A stretch of 64,000 bases of DNA from Nesterenkonia sp. E16_10 (GCF_017347085.1 NZ_JADPSA010000029.1:62001-126000); one strand, 5' to 3'. Counted from the stretch's first letter, positions 50,569-59,441 are shown. Notes: generated from the sequence alone by a model not told the origin. Numbers and translations are program-made.

Positions 50569-51405
50569 TTATGGACGCACCGAACCGATGACGGAGAGCA
50601 GCTGCAGCTTTTCGTAGCTCTCGGAGCCTGGCGATGCTGTGTAGACCAGCAGCAGATGGAGCTGGTGGCGATCCACGAGCGTCTGGCAGTTCAGTTCCAG
50701 TGCTCCCACCTGGGGGTGGATGAAGTGCTTCACCTCGCCGGGTCGGATTCCGACTTCGTGGTTGTTCCATGCCTCCTGGAACTCCGCATCGTCCTTGAGC
50801 AGCTCGACCAGGTGTGCGGCTTCTGACCCGGGGCCGCGCAAGGTCGTGACCTGACGCAGGTGAGACACCCACATCCTCGTGAGAAACGGATGATCCTCCG
50901 GACGGTAGAAGTCCCGCGCGCCCGGACGGGCGAACCAGCGATAGCCGATGCTGCGCTCGGGACCGGTGAATGAGGTCAGGTTCCCGCTCAGGGCGACACC
51001 GAGCGGCGTCTGTTTCAGAGTCTGTCCGAGCTCGGTGACGATCTCGGCCGGCGTGTCGTGGAGGCGGTCGAGGATCCGCAGCAGACCGGGACTGATGTGC
51101 GCGCTCTCAGGCCCCCGACTCGGTGCGTTGCGCCCATTGAGTACGAACAGGTGATCCCGTTCATCGAGGGAAAGGTGAAGCCCCTGGGCGATGGAGGCCA
51201 GCATCTGCTCGGACGGCTGCGTGCCGCGCTGCTGCTCCAGCCGGGTGTAGTAGTCGGTGGACATGTGGCAGAGCACTGCCACCTCCTCTCGCCGCAGCCC
51301 GCCGGTGCGTCGTCGTTCCCCGCGGGGGAGTCCGACGTCCTCGGGCTGCAGCAGCTCGCGGCGCCTTCGGAGAAACTGCGCCAAGCCGGCGCGATCCGTG
51401 GTCAT
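50569..51405 (-). CDS. XRE/MmyB-type transcriptional regulator
   Basis: A 278-residue regulator. The N-terminal XRE helix-turn-helix (about residues 5-80) has LAQFLRRRRELLQPEDVGLP, RRTGGLRREEVAVLCHMSTD, YYTRLEQQRGTQPSEQMLAS. The C-terminal MmyB-like ligand domain (about 105-260) has ERSIGYRWFARPGARDFYRP and FQEAWNNHEVGIRPGEVKHF followed by HPQVGALELNCQTL. Actinobacterial members usually repress a divergent oxidoreductase gene. ATG 51405 follows AAGGAG. It is divergent to an SDR gene, with two palindromes between them. Confidence 0.9.
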   Translation of the reverse strand: MTTDRAGLAQFLRRRRELLQPEDVGLPRGERRRTGGLRREEVAVLCHMSTDYYTRLEQQRGTQPSEQMLASIAQGLHLSLDERDHLFVLNGRNAPSRGPESAHISPGLLRILDRLHDTPAEIVTELGQTLKQTPLGVALSGNLTSFTGPERSIGYRWFARPGARDFYRPEDHPFLTRMWVSHLRQVTTLRGPGSEAAHLVELLKDDAEFQEAWNNHEVGIRPGEVKHFIHPQVGALELNCQTLVDRHQLHLLLVYTASPGSESYEKLQLLSVIGSVRP

Positions 51406-51463
51406 CGGTGTCTCCTTCATCTGGTGTCCCTCAAGTCTTACCGGCACGCGGGTTCCGCCACCA

Positions 51464-51509
51464 GGGACTGATGGTCCCCCTCGCCGGCGAACCAGGGACT
51501 GCCAGTCCC
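51464..51509. promoter_or_regulatory. Paired palindromic operators between XRE and SDR genes
   Basis: GGGACTGATGGTCCC (51464-51478) and GGGACTGCCAGTCCC (51495-51509) are two near-identical 15-bp dyads, the second perfect. Their centres are 31 bp apart, about three helical turns, so two dimers would bind the same face of the DNA. They are expected targets of the XRE/MmyB regulator. Confidence 0.7.
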
Positions 51510-51584
51510 GGGATGAGCCGACACTGCCTCGTCTGCTGAATTCTCGGCACAGTAAGTGGCACCACCCCACAGGAGGAGCGAATC

Positions 51585-52541
51585 ATGAAACAGAGATTCA
51601 ACATTTCAGTCCCGGATCTCTCGGGCCGCAGAGCGGTTCTTACCGGAGGCAGCGACGGAATGGGTCTTGAGATAGCCGCGCGTCTTGCCGACGCGGGGGC
51701 AGATCTCATCCTGCCGGTCCGCAATCGCAGAAAGGGCGAGGCCGCTGTCTCGTCGATCCTGCAGCGAAGCCCCGGAGCCCGGGTCGAGCTCGGCGAGATG
51801 GATCTCTCGTCTCTCGACTCGATCGCAGAATTTGGGAGCACCATGCAGGACGCTGGGAAGCCGATCCATATCTTGATCAACAACGCCGGCGTCATGACTC
51901 CGCCTGACCGGAGGGCGACCTCGGATGGGTTCGAGCTGCAGTTCGGCACCAATCACCTCGGACACTTCGCGCTGACCGCGCATCTCTTCCCGCTTCTGCG
52001 TGCCGGGGGCGCCCGGGTGACCTCCCAGCTGAGCGTCGCGGCCTCCCGCGGGTCCATCAACTGGGATGATCTCCATTGGGAGCGTGCGTATCGGGGAATG
52101 GAGGCGTACCAGCAATCGAAGATCGCGTTCGGACTGTTCGGGCTGGAGCTGGATCGGCGCAGTCGAGCGCATGGCTGGGGTCTCAGCAGCAACATCTCGC
52201 ACCCGGGGATCGCCCCGACGTCCTTGCTCGCGGCGCGGCCCGAGCTTGGGCGGGCGCAGCCCACTCCCGGTCGGCGGCTCATCCGGGTCCTCTCCCGGCT
52301 CGGACTGACCGGCACCGTGGAAAGCGCCGGACTGCCTGCGTTGGCAGCGGCCACCTCGAAGGGGGCTCAGGGCGGGCAGTTCTGGGGGCCGTCAGGATTC
52401 CAGCATCTCGAAGGTGCCCCGGGTCTGCAGCGGCTCTACACCCCCTTGGAGGACCTGAATCAGGCCAGGCGCATCTGGTCGAAGTCGGAGGAACTCGCGG
52501 GCGTGTCATTTCTCTCTGAGTCGAGGAGTCAAGTTCGGTGA
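51585..52541 (+). CDS. Short-chain dehydrogenase/reductase
   Basis: A 318-residue Rossmann-fold oxidoreductase. Cofactor motif TGGSDGMGLEI (residues 20-30), HILINNAGVMTPPDRR with NNAG, QLSVAASRGSI (catalytic Ser region) and the active-site YQQSK. RSRAHGWGLSSNISHPGIAP is typical of the retinol-dehydrogenase-like/WW-oxidoreductase branch, which uses NADP. The substrate is unknown. ATG 51585 follows GGAGGAGCG. It is the divergent target of the XRE/MmyB regulator. Confidence 0.9.
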   Translation: MKQRFNISVPDLSGRRAVLTGGSDGMGLEIAARLADAGADLILPVRNRRKGEAAVSSILQRSPGARVELGEMDLSSLDSIAEFGSTMQDAGKPIHILINNAGVMTPPDRRATSDGFELQFGTNHLGHFALTAHLFPLLRAGGARVTSQLSVAASRGSINWDDLHWERAYRGMEAYQQSKIAFGLFGLELDRRSRAHGWGLSSNISHPGIAPTSLLAARPELGRAQPTPGRRLIRVLSRLGLTGTVESAGLPALAAATSKGAQGGQFWGPSGFQHLEGAPGLQRLYTPLEDLNQARRIWSKSEELAGVSFLSESRSQVR

Positions 52542-52547
52542 TCCTGG

Positions 52548-52571
52548 GTCACCGCGGACGTCTGCGGTGAC
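52548..52571. terminator. Hairpin terminator
   Basis: GTCACCGC (52548-52555) and GCGGTGAC (52564-52571) form a perfect 8-bp stem with an 8-nt loop, 6 bp after the SDR stop and before the convergent TetR gene. Confidence 0.55.
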
Positions 52572-52778
52572 GGAGCACCGCACCACCAGATCTGGAGAGA
52601 GGAGGGCATCACCAGTGCGAGTTCATGGAGTGTCCGGCAGGGGGTGAGAGACCCCCAGATCGAGGGGAGGCCGCTTTGGTCCACTGGACAGCACGATGTG
52701 GCGCTGGCGCTGCGGGAGCGACTCCGCCCTCGCAGCGTCGGCGCGGTTCATCAGTGACCTGACGTCCAGGCCTCGACG

Positions 52779-53381
52779 TCAGAGCGTGAAGATGGCGGCG
52801 TCGAAGGTGACTCGCAGCAGGGCGCGGGGTGAGCGGGTCTCGTCCGGCTGGGCCCAGGCGACGAGGGCGACGTCGAAGCACGCGAGGCTGGCTTGAACGA
52901 TCGCCTCCGCTCGAACCTCAGTGTCCTCGCCGGTCAGTCGCTCGGCGGCGAGAGGGGCGAGCATTCGCGCCCAGGCAAGGTGCTTCTCGAGGTGACGAGC
53001 CCGCAGCGTGGGAGCAGTGATCAGGACGCGCATCGTCAGCTTCTGTCGGGCCTGGTCTGATTCAAATGCCGCAATCATCAGATCGTACGCGGCATGCAGC
53101 GAATTCCATACGGGCTCATCGGTCGGCCGCTTCACGAAGGCTTCCCGGATGAATTCGCCCCAGAGCGGCGCGTCGCCCATGACCGCGTCCTCTTTGGTCG
53201 GGAAGTACCGGTTGAAGCTGCGAGAGGAGATTCCCACAGTTGCTGCGATCTGGTCGACGGTGACCCGCTCGAACCCATGCTCGGCGAACAAGTCGATCGC
53301 GGCGTCTGCGATGCGAGCGCGCACGACGTCGCGCTTCAGCTGTCGCAGCGACCGCTCAGGAGTCAGGGATGGGTCAGTCAC
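52779..53381 (-). CDS. TetR/AcrR-family transcriptional regulator
   Basis: A 200-residue TetR-type repressor. The N-terminal HTH (about residues 20-66) has RIADAAIDLFAEHGFERVTV, DQIAATVGISSRSFNRYFPT and KEDAVMGD. The C-terminal ligand domain has a stretch of helices to the end. It starts at GTG 53381 with no Shine-Dalgarno; TACAAT (53397-53392) sits about 10 bases before the GTG, so the message is likely leaderless. It is divergent to an aldo/keto reductase gene, whose promoter holds a dyad. Confidence 0.9.
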   Translation of the reverse strand: MTDPSLTPERSLRQLKRDVVRARIADAAIDLFAEHGFERVTVDQIAATVGISSRSFNRYFPTKEDAVMGDAPLWGEFIREAFVKRPTDEPVWNSLHAAYDLMIAAFESDQARQKLTMRVLITAPTLRARHLEKHLAWARMLAPLAAERLTGEDTEVRAEAIVQASLACFDVALVAWAQPDETRSPRALLRVTFDAAIFTL

Positions 53382-53405
53382 CCCATAATTGTATGCGGTG
53401 AGCCA

Positions 53406-53428
53406 AAAGTGTCTGACTAAGACATTTT
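53406..53428. promoter_or_regulatory. TetR-type operator dyad
   Basis: AAAGTGTCT (53406-53414), GACTA, AGACATTTT (53420-53428): a dyad with 8 of 9 matching pairs lying between the divergent TetR and AKR genes. Candidate target of the TetR regulator. TATGCT (53434-53439) downstream could be the AKR -10. Confidence 0.55.
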
Positions 53429-53468
53429 AGGCGTATGCTGACACCACCAATCTACGAGAGGATCCACC

Positions 53469-54410
53469 ATGCAGATTCGCACCCTCGGCCAGCAGGGCTT
53501 CACCGCATCGGCGATCGGCTACGGCTCTATGGGAACCAAGATGGCCTACGGCCCGAGCGACGACACCGAATCGATCACCGCAATCCGTCGGGCGCACGAG
53601 CTTGGCGTCAGCCACTTCGATACCGCCGAGCTCTACGGCTGGGGCGAGGGCGAGAAGCTCCTGGGCGAAGCCCTCGCGCCGGTTCGCGACGAGGTCACGA
53701 TTGCGACCAAGTTCGGCTTCACCTCGTCGTTCGGCACCGATTCCCGGCCCGGCCACATCCGAGGCGTTGTCGATGCCAGCCTGCGCAACCTCGGCACCGA
53801 CCACATCGATGTGCTCTACCAGCACATTGACGACACCGACGTTCCGATCGAGGACGTGATCGGCGTTATGAAGGAATACGTCGACTCCGGCAAGGTCTCC
53901 TACCTCGGCCTCTCGAATACCACCCCGGAGAATATTCGCCGGGCCCACGCGGTGCACCCCATCAGCGTGCTTCAGACCGAGTACTCGCTCTTCGCCCGCG
54001 AATCTGAAGAGGTCCTGCCGGTCCTGGAAGAGCTCGGGATCGGTCTCGTGGCCTACTCCCCGCTAGCTCGCGGATTCCTCACCGGCGTGGCGAAGCCGCG
54101 CTCAGAGTACGCCGAGGATGACGCCCGCCAGCAGACCCCGTGGTGGGCTCCGGGCAACTTCGAGGCGAACCAGGCTGTCGTCGCCGAGCTCACGGCGATG
54201 GCGGAAAGCAAGGACGCCACCATCTCGCAACTTTCACTGGCATGGCTGCTGGCGCAGCGGGGCTCCATCGTCCCCATCCCCGGTTCCCGAAGCACCACCC
54301 GCGTGGCCGAGAACACTGCCGCCGCAGACCTGACTCTGACCACCGAAGATCTCGCCCGCATTCAGGCCATCGTCCCCGACGGCGGAATCGGCGGACGCCT
54401 GGCGTTCTGA
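53469..54410 (+). CDS. Aldo/keto reductase
   Basis: A 313-residue TIM-barrel reductase. Catalytic residues lie in HFDTAELYGWGEGEKLLGEA (Asp, Tyr), TIATKFGFTSSF (Lys) and VLYQHIDDTDVPIEDVIGVM (His). YLGLSNTTPENIRRAH, VLQTEYSLFARESEEVLPVL, VAYSPLARGFLTGV and SIVPIPGSRSTTRVAENTAA follow, placing it in the AKR11/13-type group that reduces aldehydes with NADPH. It is divergent to a TetR gene and probably under its control. Codon use is slightly less GC-biased than neighbours. Confidence 0.92.
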   Translation: MQIRTLGQQGFTASAIGYGSMGTKMAYGPSDDTESITAIRRAHELGVSHFDTAELYGWGEGEKLLGEALAPVRDEVTIATKFGFTSSFGTDSRPGHIRGVVDASLRNLGTDHIDVLYQHIDDTDVPIEDVIGVMKEYVDSGKVSYLGLSNTTPENIRRAHAVHPISVLQTEYSLFARESEEVLPVLEELGIGLVAYSPLARGFLTGVAKPRSEYAEDDARQQTPWWAPGNFEANQAVVAELTAMAESKDATISQLSLAWLLAQRGSIVPIPGSRSTTRVAENTAAADLTLTTEDLARIQAIVPDGGIGGRLAF

Positions 54411-55009
54411 CATCTCGAGACCAGCCGGCTCAGCATCGAAGTTTGTGGTGAGCCGGCCGGACTCGAGGCCGGCGGGCAACGGATGTTCACGGGGCAACGC
54501 CAGCGGCGGCGCGACTCTGGTCACTCCGGCTTCGGGATGGGGTGATCAGACGGAGGTCAGATGGAGCTGCGACTGGTGCACCCGACTCATTCCCGCTGCC
54601 GGGTGAACCCCAGGGCCGGATCCGTTCCGTATCTCGGCGAGACGATGGGCTGGTGGGCTCGGTGGATGCTCAAAGGGGGATGCGCTGATCGAGGGGAAGT
54701 GCTGCGCCTCGCAGATGACGAATCGTATTCTTCGTTCGAGGTCCAGGAACTCCATCTGCGCCAGCAGGATGATCTCCCCTGCAGTCGGGCCGATGCGGGC
54801 GTTCGTGAGAGATGCAACGTGGGTGCAACTCAAGTGTGACTAGAGTCACTCTCAGAGGCCGCGTGAAGAATAGCCCGCTCTGGGGAGTCGGCGTGGTCCA
54901 ACCGCAACCCCGACTGGTGCCGAAGCGATGGCCAGGGGCAGGCGCTATCAAGCAGCCTCCGTCTGGACCCGGACCCCAAGAGAAGTGCCGCCACGATCTA
55001 GGAGCCATC
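54411..55009. other. Intergenic region before adhP with a dyad and an uncertain small ORF
   Basis: About 600 bp. GTGACT-AG-AGTCAC (54836-54849) is a perfect 14-bp dyad, a probable operator. A 92-codon plus frame (54561-54839, after GGAGGTCAG) and a 95-codon minus frame (54546-54833, TTG start) cover each other. Neither has a recognisable domain, so I list only the plus frame, as uncertain. Confidence 0.5.
54561..54839 (+). CDS. Uncertain small ORF
   Basis: A 92-codon frame starting MELRLVHPTHSRC with GGAGGT six bases upstream, the only support. The product has no hydrophobic core or known motif, and a competing minus-strand frame covers the same bases. It may be non-coding. Confidence 0.25.
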   Translation: MELRLVHPTHSRCRVNPRAGSVPYLGETMGWWARWMLKGGCADRGEVLRLADDESYSSFEVQELHLRQQDDLPCSRADAGVRERCNVGATQV

Positions 55010-56104
55010 ATGAGCAATGCCACCGTTTCCTCCGCCCATACACACTCGGACATTCGACCAGGCCGCCACACCACGATGAGGGCAGCGGTCGTCGAGGTCT
55101 TCGGCCAGGACCTCGCCATCAAAGAGGTCGCCATTCCCGAGCCAGGGCCGGGACAGGCCCTGGTCAAGCTGATCTCCTCGGGTGTCTGCCACACCGACCT
55201 GCATGCCGCCGAGGGCGACTGGCCGGTCAAGCCCAGTCCGCCGTTCATCCCCGGCCACGAAGGTGTGGGCGCCGTGGAGAAGCTGGGTGAGGGAGTCACC
55301 GAGCTCTCGGTGGGGCAGCTGGTGGGCAATGCCTGGCTGTGGAGCGCCTGCGGAGCCTGCGAATACTGCCGCACCGGGTGGGAGACGCTGTGCGAGTCTC
55401 AGAGCAACGGCGGATACAGCGTCGACGGATCATTCGGCGAGTACATGATCGTCGACGCCAAGTACGCCCCCCTCATCCCCGAGGGTTCCGACCCCTACGA
55501 GGTCGGACCGGTGCTCTGCGCCGGCGTGACCGTCTACAAAGGGTTGAAGCAGACAGAGGTCCGCCCCGGCCAGTGGGTGGTGATCTCGGGCATCGGTGGT
55601 CTGGGCCACATCGCTGTTCAGTACGCGGTGGCCATGGGCATGCGAGTCGTTGCGGTGGACGTCGCTGACGACAAGCTGGCCCTGGCCAAGCAGCACGGGG
55701 CCGAGATCGTGGTCAACGCCATGGTGGCGGATCCGGCCATCGAGATCCAGGAGAAGACCGGCGGGACCCACGGCGTTCTGGTCACCGCCGTGCACCCCAA
55801 GGCATTCGGCCAGGCCATCGCCATGACACGACGCGGCGGAACCATCGTGTTCAACGGTCTGCCCCCGGGAGAGTTTCCCGCTCCGATCTTCGACATCGTG
55901 CTGAAAGGGCTGACCATCCGCGGATCGATCGTGGGTACCCGCCAGGACATGGTGGAAGCCTTGGAGTTCTACGCCCAGGGAAAGATCCATCCCACGTACA
56001 GCCGCCGTCCACTCGAGGACATCAACGCGGTTCTCGACGAGATGCAGCACGCCAAGATTGAGGGGCGTGTGGTGGTGGACTACAGCGCCACCCCGCAGCG
56101 CTGA
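55010..56104 (+). CDS. adhP: Zinc-dependent alcohol dehydrogenase (AdhP type)
   Basis: A 364-residue medium-chain dehydrogenase. Catalytic zinc site: GVCHTDLHAAEGDW (Cys, His) and FIPGHEGVGAVEKLGEGV (His, Glu). Structural zinc site: WSACGACEYCRTGWETLCES with four Cys. The NAD-binding motif is ISGIGGLGHIAVQYAVAMGM. AdhP-type enzymes oxidise ethanol and other primary alcohols. A 22-residue N-terminal extension (MSNATVSSAHTHSDIRPGRH) precedes the core. ATG 55010 follows TAGGAGCC. It is followed by an AhpD-like gene; a dyad lies about 160 bp upstream. Confidence 0.94.
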   Translation: MSNATVSSAHTHSDIRPGRHTTMRAAVVEVFGQDLAIKEVAIPEPGPGQALVKLISSGVCHTDLHAAEGDWPVKPSPPFIPGHEGVGAVEKLGEGVTELSVGQLVGNAWLWSACGACEYCRTGWETLCESQSNGGYSVDGSFGEYMIVDAKYAPLIPEGSDPYEVGPVLCAGVTVYKGLKQTEVRPGQWVVISGIGGLGHIAVQYAVAMGMRVVAVDVADDKLALAKQHGAEIVVNAMVADPAIEIQEKTGGTHGVLVTAVHPKAFGQAIAMTRRGGTIVFNGLPPGEFPAPIFDIVLKGLTIRGSIVGTRQDMVEALEFYAQGKIHPTYSRRPLEDINAVLDEMQHAKIEGRVVVDYSATPQR

Positions 56105-56181
56105 CCGAAGCCGCACCCGTGGACGGTCGAAAGTGCCGTCCGTGAACAATACGAAAGAAATACGAGCGTGGGAGAAAATAT

Positions 56182-56523
56182 ATGATGCATTATGAGTCAT
56201 CTGACGCGAAGTACATGCAGAATATCAAGGAAAGATATCCGAAAGGATTCGAGGCTTTCGCGGCGTTCGACGGCGCCGTATTCTCCGAGAACGACCATGT
56301 ATTGTCCAAGAAGACCCGCGAACTCATTGCGATCGCAGTAGCGACCACTACCCAGTGCCCGCACTGCGTGGAGATCCACTCCAGGGGTGCATTCCAGGCT
56401 GGGGCTTCCGAGGAGGAGATCTCCGAAGCCGTCATGGTCTCCGCAGCGATTCGGGCAGGTGGCGCGGTGACCCACGGTTGGATGGCGATGAAGTTCTTTC
56501 AGGATGAGGCAGACAGTGGGTGA
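56182..56523 (+). CDS. Carboxymuconolactone decarboxylase (AhpD-like) protein
   Basis: A 113-residue protein of the CMD family with the redox pair TTTQCPHCVEIHSRGAFQAG (CxxC and the conserved His), KKTRELIAIAVAT and SEAVMVSAAIRAGGAVTHGW. AhpD relatives pass electrons to peroxiredoxins. It follows adhP by 77 bp and the pair is frequent in actinobacteria, so a joint role in alcohol/aldehyde stress is likely. The start region is AT-rich for this genome. ATG 56182 (or 56185) follows GGGAGAAAA. Confidence 0.92.
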   Translation: MMHYESSDAKYMQNIKERYPKGFEAFAAFDGAVFSENDHVLSKKTRELIAIAVATTTQCPHCVEIHSRGAFQAGASEEEISEAVMVSAAIRAGGAVTHGWMAMKFFQDEADSG

Positions 56524-56567
56524 GGTGCGTTCCTGGTCAGCCCTCGCCGCTCCAGGGCCCGCTCACT

Positions 56568-56595
56568 GATGAGGCTCGCAGGAGGCTGCCTCATC
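56568..56595. terminator. Hairpin terminator
   Basis: GATGAGGC (56568-56575) and GCCTCATC (56588-56595), 8-bp stem with a 12-nt loop, 45 bp after the AhpD-like stop. Confidence 0.5.
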
Positions 56596-56612
56596 GAATA
56601 AGCCTGCCCAGC

Positions 56613-56645
56613 CCGGCTGGGGAAGTCTGAGACTGCCCCAGCCGG
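56613..56645. terminator. Second hairpin terminator between convergent genes
   Basis: CCGGCTGGGG (56613-56622) pairs with CCCCAGCCGG (56636-56645). A 10-bp stem with 13-nt loop, 18 bp from the DJ-1-like stop, so it probably ends transcription from that gene. Confidence 0.6.
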
Positions 56646-56662
56646 CCGGGCCGATGTCCGAT

Positions 56663-57343
56663 TCAGGCTGCGAGCTTGGCGATCAGCGCCTCTGCGGTCT
56701 CCGCGGAGGACTGCGGGTTCTGACCGGTGATCAGCAGGCCATCCTCGACCACATAGGAGCTCCAGTCCTCGCCCTTGGAGTACCTGCCGCCGAGTTTGGT
56801 GAGCTCGTCCTCCACCAGGAACGGCACGACGTCGACCAGGTCGACCCCGGCCTCTTCGGTGTTGGTGAATCCGGTGACCAGCTTGGCCGCCACCAGCGGG
56901 GTGCCATCCTCGTTCTTGGTGTGGCGCAGCACTCCAGGGGCGTGACAGACCAGCGCCACCGGCTTGCCGGCGCGCAGCGTGGTCTCGATCAGACGGATCG
57001 AGGCGGGGTCCTCGGCGAGGTCCCAGAGCGGGCCATGGCCGCCCGGGTAGAACACCGTGTCGTAGTCGGGCTCGAAGACGGTGTCCAGGCGCACGGTCTC
57101 GGCCAGGGCGGCAGTGGCCTCGGCGTCGTCCTCAAAGCGGCGTGTGTCATCGGTCTGGAAGTCCGGCGTGTTGCTCGCGGGATCCAGCGGCGGCTGACCG
57201 CCCTGCGGGGAGGCCAGGGTGATCTCGTAACCGGCGTCCTTGAACCGGTAGTACGGGGCGGCGAGCTCTTCGAGCCAGAACCCGGTCTTCTTACCGGTGT
57301 CGCCGAGCTCATCGTGTGAGGTGAGGACGATCAGGACCTTCAT
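56663..57343 (-). CDS. DJ-1/PfpI superfamily (type 1 glutamine amidotransferase-like, Hsp31-type) protein
   Basis: A 226-residue protein. The nucleophile elbow is VALVCHAPGVL with Cys133 and His134. The conserved Glu lies in GFWLEELAAPYYRFKDAGYE, and FYPGGHGPLWDLAEDPASIR is the GGHG loop. These match the Hsp31/YhbO-like group (glyoxalase III, deglycase or protease activity claimed). It likely detoxifies reactive carbonyls or protects proteins. ATG 57343 follows AAGGAGTT. It stands beside LLM and VOC genes, consistent with an aldehyde-stress theme. Confidence 0.92.
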   Translation of the reverse strand: MKVLIVLTSHDELGDTGKKTGFWLEELAAPYYRFKDAGYEITLASPQGGQPPLDPASNTPDFQTDDTRRFEDDAEATAALAETVRLDTVFEPDYDTVFYPGGHGPLWDLAEDPASIRLIETTLRAGKPVALVCHAPGVLRHTKNEDGTPLVAAKLVTGFTNTEEAGVDLVDVVPFLVEDELTKLGGRYSKGEDWSSYVVEDGLLITGQNPQSSAETAEALIAKLAA

Positions 57344-57431
57344 GGGGAACTCCTTGAGATAGACGGTCTTACGGTGGTGACGAGGTCGTACCGCGCGTGC
57401 TGAGGCGCGCGCAGCGACCTGGGTTCAGGGG

Positions 57432-58496
57432 TCAGGCGACCTGCGAGCGGGTCTGCGGGGAGACGCTCACGCTGGGTGCGAGCAGCTCCAGGGTCCGGTG
57501 CTGGACCGCCTCCTCGGGGGCCAGGTTCACCAGCATCAGCTCATCGGCCTGGACCTCCTCGGCGAAGGCATCCAGCCAGGAGACGACCTCCGCCTGCGTC
57601 CCGACGGCGGCCCGGGAGAGCATGCTCAGCACCTGCTGGCCGGCGGGATGGTCGCGCAGCATCACCACATCCTCGTCGGTGATCGCACGGTTGCGGCCCA
57701 GGTGGTTCTTGATCCATGCGTTCTCGGCCAGGGTCTTCTGCTCCCGGGCGATCTCGGCGTCGTCGTGGGCGATCACGTTGGCCGCCGCGATGAAGTGCGG
57801 CTGAGCGTCCGGGCCCATCAGCGAATGGGTGGCGTCGAAATGCTCGCGGTAGATGTGGGCCGCCTGGTTCAGCATCTGCGGGGCGAAGTGTGAGGCGAAC
57901 GCATAGGGCAGGCCCAGCTGCGCGGCGAGCTGGGCGCCGAAGAGCGAGGACCCCAGGATGTAGAGCGGCACATCGGTGCCCGAGCCGGGATACGCGTTGA
58001 CCCCGGGGATCCGGCTGTGACCGGTGAGGTATCCGCTGAGCTCCATCACATCGGCCTGGAAGCGGTCGGCCTCGGTGCCGTCACGGCGCAGCGCGCGCAT
58101 GGTCGGGCCGTCGGTGCCCGGCGCACGGCCCAGACCCAGATCGATCCGGTCGGGGTAGAGCGTCGCCAGGGTGCCGAACTGCTCCGCGATCATCAGCGGG
58201 GCATGGTTGGGAAGCATGATGCCCCCCGAACCGACCCGCACGTTCTCGGTCGCTGCCGCCACATGCTGGATCAGCAGGGCCGTGGCGCTGGAGGCGATAT
58301 TGGGCATGTTGTGGTGCTCGGCGAACCAGATGCGCGTGTAGCCCAGCTTGTCCGCGGTCTTGGCGAGCCTGACGCTGCGAGCGATGCCGTCGGCGACGGT
58401 CTCGGGCGGGCGGACGAACGCGAGGTCAAGAAGGGACAGCGGGCGCGAAGCGGTGTTGGGCATATTGGATGCAACAGCCTGGGGGAGTGTTCTCAT
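57432..58496 (-). CDS. LLM-class flavin-dependent oxidoreductase
   Basis: A 354-residue luciferase-like monooxygenase. Group signatures: [76 protein letters not shown], and [20 protein letters not shown]. This is the MsnO8 branch, which uses FMNH2/F420-type flavin to oxidise unknown organic compounds. ATG 58496 has a weak ribosome site; ATG 58463 (MPNTASRP) is an alternative. Same strand as the upstream membrane gene. Confidence 0.9.
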   Translation of the reverse strand: MRTLPQAVASNMPNTASRPLSLLDLAFVRPPETVADGIARSVRLAKTADKLGYTRIWFAEHHNMPNIASSATALLIQHVAAATENVRVGSGGIMLPNHAPLMIAEQFGTLATLYPDRIDLGLGRAPGTDGPTMRALRRDGTEADRFQADVMELSGYLTGHSRIPGVNAYPGSGTDVPLYILGSSLFGAQLAAQLGLPYAFASHFAPQMLNQAAHIYREHFDATHSLMGPDAQPHFIAAANVIAHDDAEIAREQKTLAENAWIKNHLGRNRAITDEDVVMLRDHPAGQQVLSMLSRAAVGTQAEVVSWLDAFAEEVQADELMLVNLAPEEAVQHRTLELLAPSVSVSPQTRSQVA

Positions 58497-58538
58497 TCCG
58501 CGACGTGAGCACCGGCACCCCCGCGGGGTCTCGGGGCG

Positions 58539-58949
58539 TCACTCCGGTGAAGCCGGAGCGGGTGGGGGATCGAAGAGTCTCCGGGTGCCTCCGCGGGCCA
58601 GCATCAGCACGATGATCAACGCGGTGACCAGGAAGAACCCGCCCAACTGCACCTCGCCGCGGAAGATCAGAGCGGTGAGCTCCAGGACCACGAACTTGCT
58701 GCCCGGCAGCACCAGGATCAGGACCAGTCCGTTGAGGGCGCGTCGCACGCCGCGCCGCGCCCGGAGCCGTGCCACCAGGGACTTCTTCGCCGAGGTCACC
58801 AGCTCGAGCACCAGCTTCAACAACACTGCCGTGAGCAGCGTCATCGAAAACGACTCCGAGATGACCTCCGGGAAGAACTGGACGAAGAGCCCCAGCACCA
58901 CGGTGTAGACGAAGACGTCGACCACATCCAGCGGTCCTGGCCGTGTCAT
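58539..58949 (-). CDS. Membrane protein of unknown function
   Basis: A 136-residue protein with three to four hydrophobic helices (VDVFVYTVVLGLFVQFFPEV, FSMTLLTAVLLKLVLELVTS, RALNGLVLILVLPGSKFVVL, GGFFLVTALIIVLMLARGG) and a basic loop (KKSLVARLRARRGVRRA). Similar small proteins occur in actinobacteria, function unassigned. ATG 58949. It lies upstream of the LLM gene and divergent to the VOC gene. Confidence 0.72.
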   Translation of the reverse strand: MTRPGPLDVVDVFVYTVVLGLFVQFFPEVISESFSMTLLTAVLLKLVLELVTSAKKSLVARLRARRGVRRALNGLVLILVLPGSKFVVLELTALIFRGEVQLGGFFLVTALIIVLMLARGGTRRLFDPPPAPASPE

Positions 58950-59009
58950 ATAGCCAGTCTAACGAGCATCGTCTGGTCAGGTCAGCGGCTCACGGGCTAC
59001 CGTGAGGCC

Positions 59010-59441
59010 ATGGCTCTCATCAACAGCAACGGGCTGGCACACGTCCGGCTCACCGTCACCGACATCGCGCGATCCAAGGCGTTCTACGACCAGGTCTTCG
59101 GCTGGCCCGCCGTGGTGGACACCTCGGCACACGCCGATGACCCAGCGGTCCGGAGCTCCCAGGAGCAGTTCTACGGCGGAGTGATCTACCAGACGCCGCA
59201 GGGGACGCTGGTCGGTCTGCGTCCGGTGGGGGAGACCTCCTTCGACGCCGAGACCACCGGACTCGATCACCTGAGCTTCGCGGTCGATTCTCGAGATGCG
59301 CTGCAAGACGCGGCGCAGGCTCTGGCCGGCGCGGGCATCGAACACGGAGAGATCAACGATCTTGATGATTCTGGGCTCGCGATCCTCTCCTTCCAGGACC
59401 CCGACGGCATCAACCTGGAGCTCACCGCGCCTCTGGGCTGA
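59010..59441 (+). CDS. VOC family (glyoxalase/dioxygenase fold) protein
   Basis: A 143-residue two-module VOC protein. First module: GLAHVRLTVTDIARSKAFYD and QVFGWPAVVDTS with its metal-ligand His in GLAHVRL. Second module: TGLDHLSFAVDSRDALQDAA with AILSFQDPDGINLELTAPLG and its Glu in LELTA. The His/Glu set suggests a metal-dependent lyase or dioxygenase, or a resistance protein; substrate unknown. ATG 59010. It converges on glnA1 through a strong terminator. Confidence 0.9.
   Translation: MALINSNGLAHVRLTVTDIARSKAFYDQVFGWPAVVDTSAHADDPAVRSSQEQFYGGVIYQTPQGTLVGLRPVGETSFDAETTGLDHLSFAVDSRDALQDAAQALAGAGIEHGEINDLDDSGLAILSFQDPDGINLELTAPLG

Noticed and set aside
54546-54833. 95-codon minus frame with TTG start before adhP
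   Set aside because: No ribosome site and no recognisable domain; overlaps another weak frame on the plus strand.
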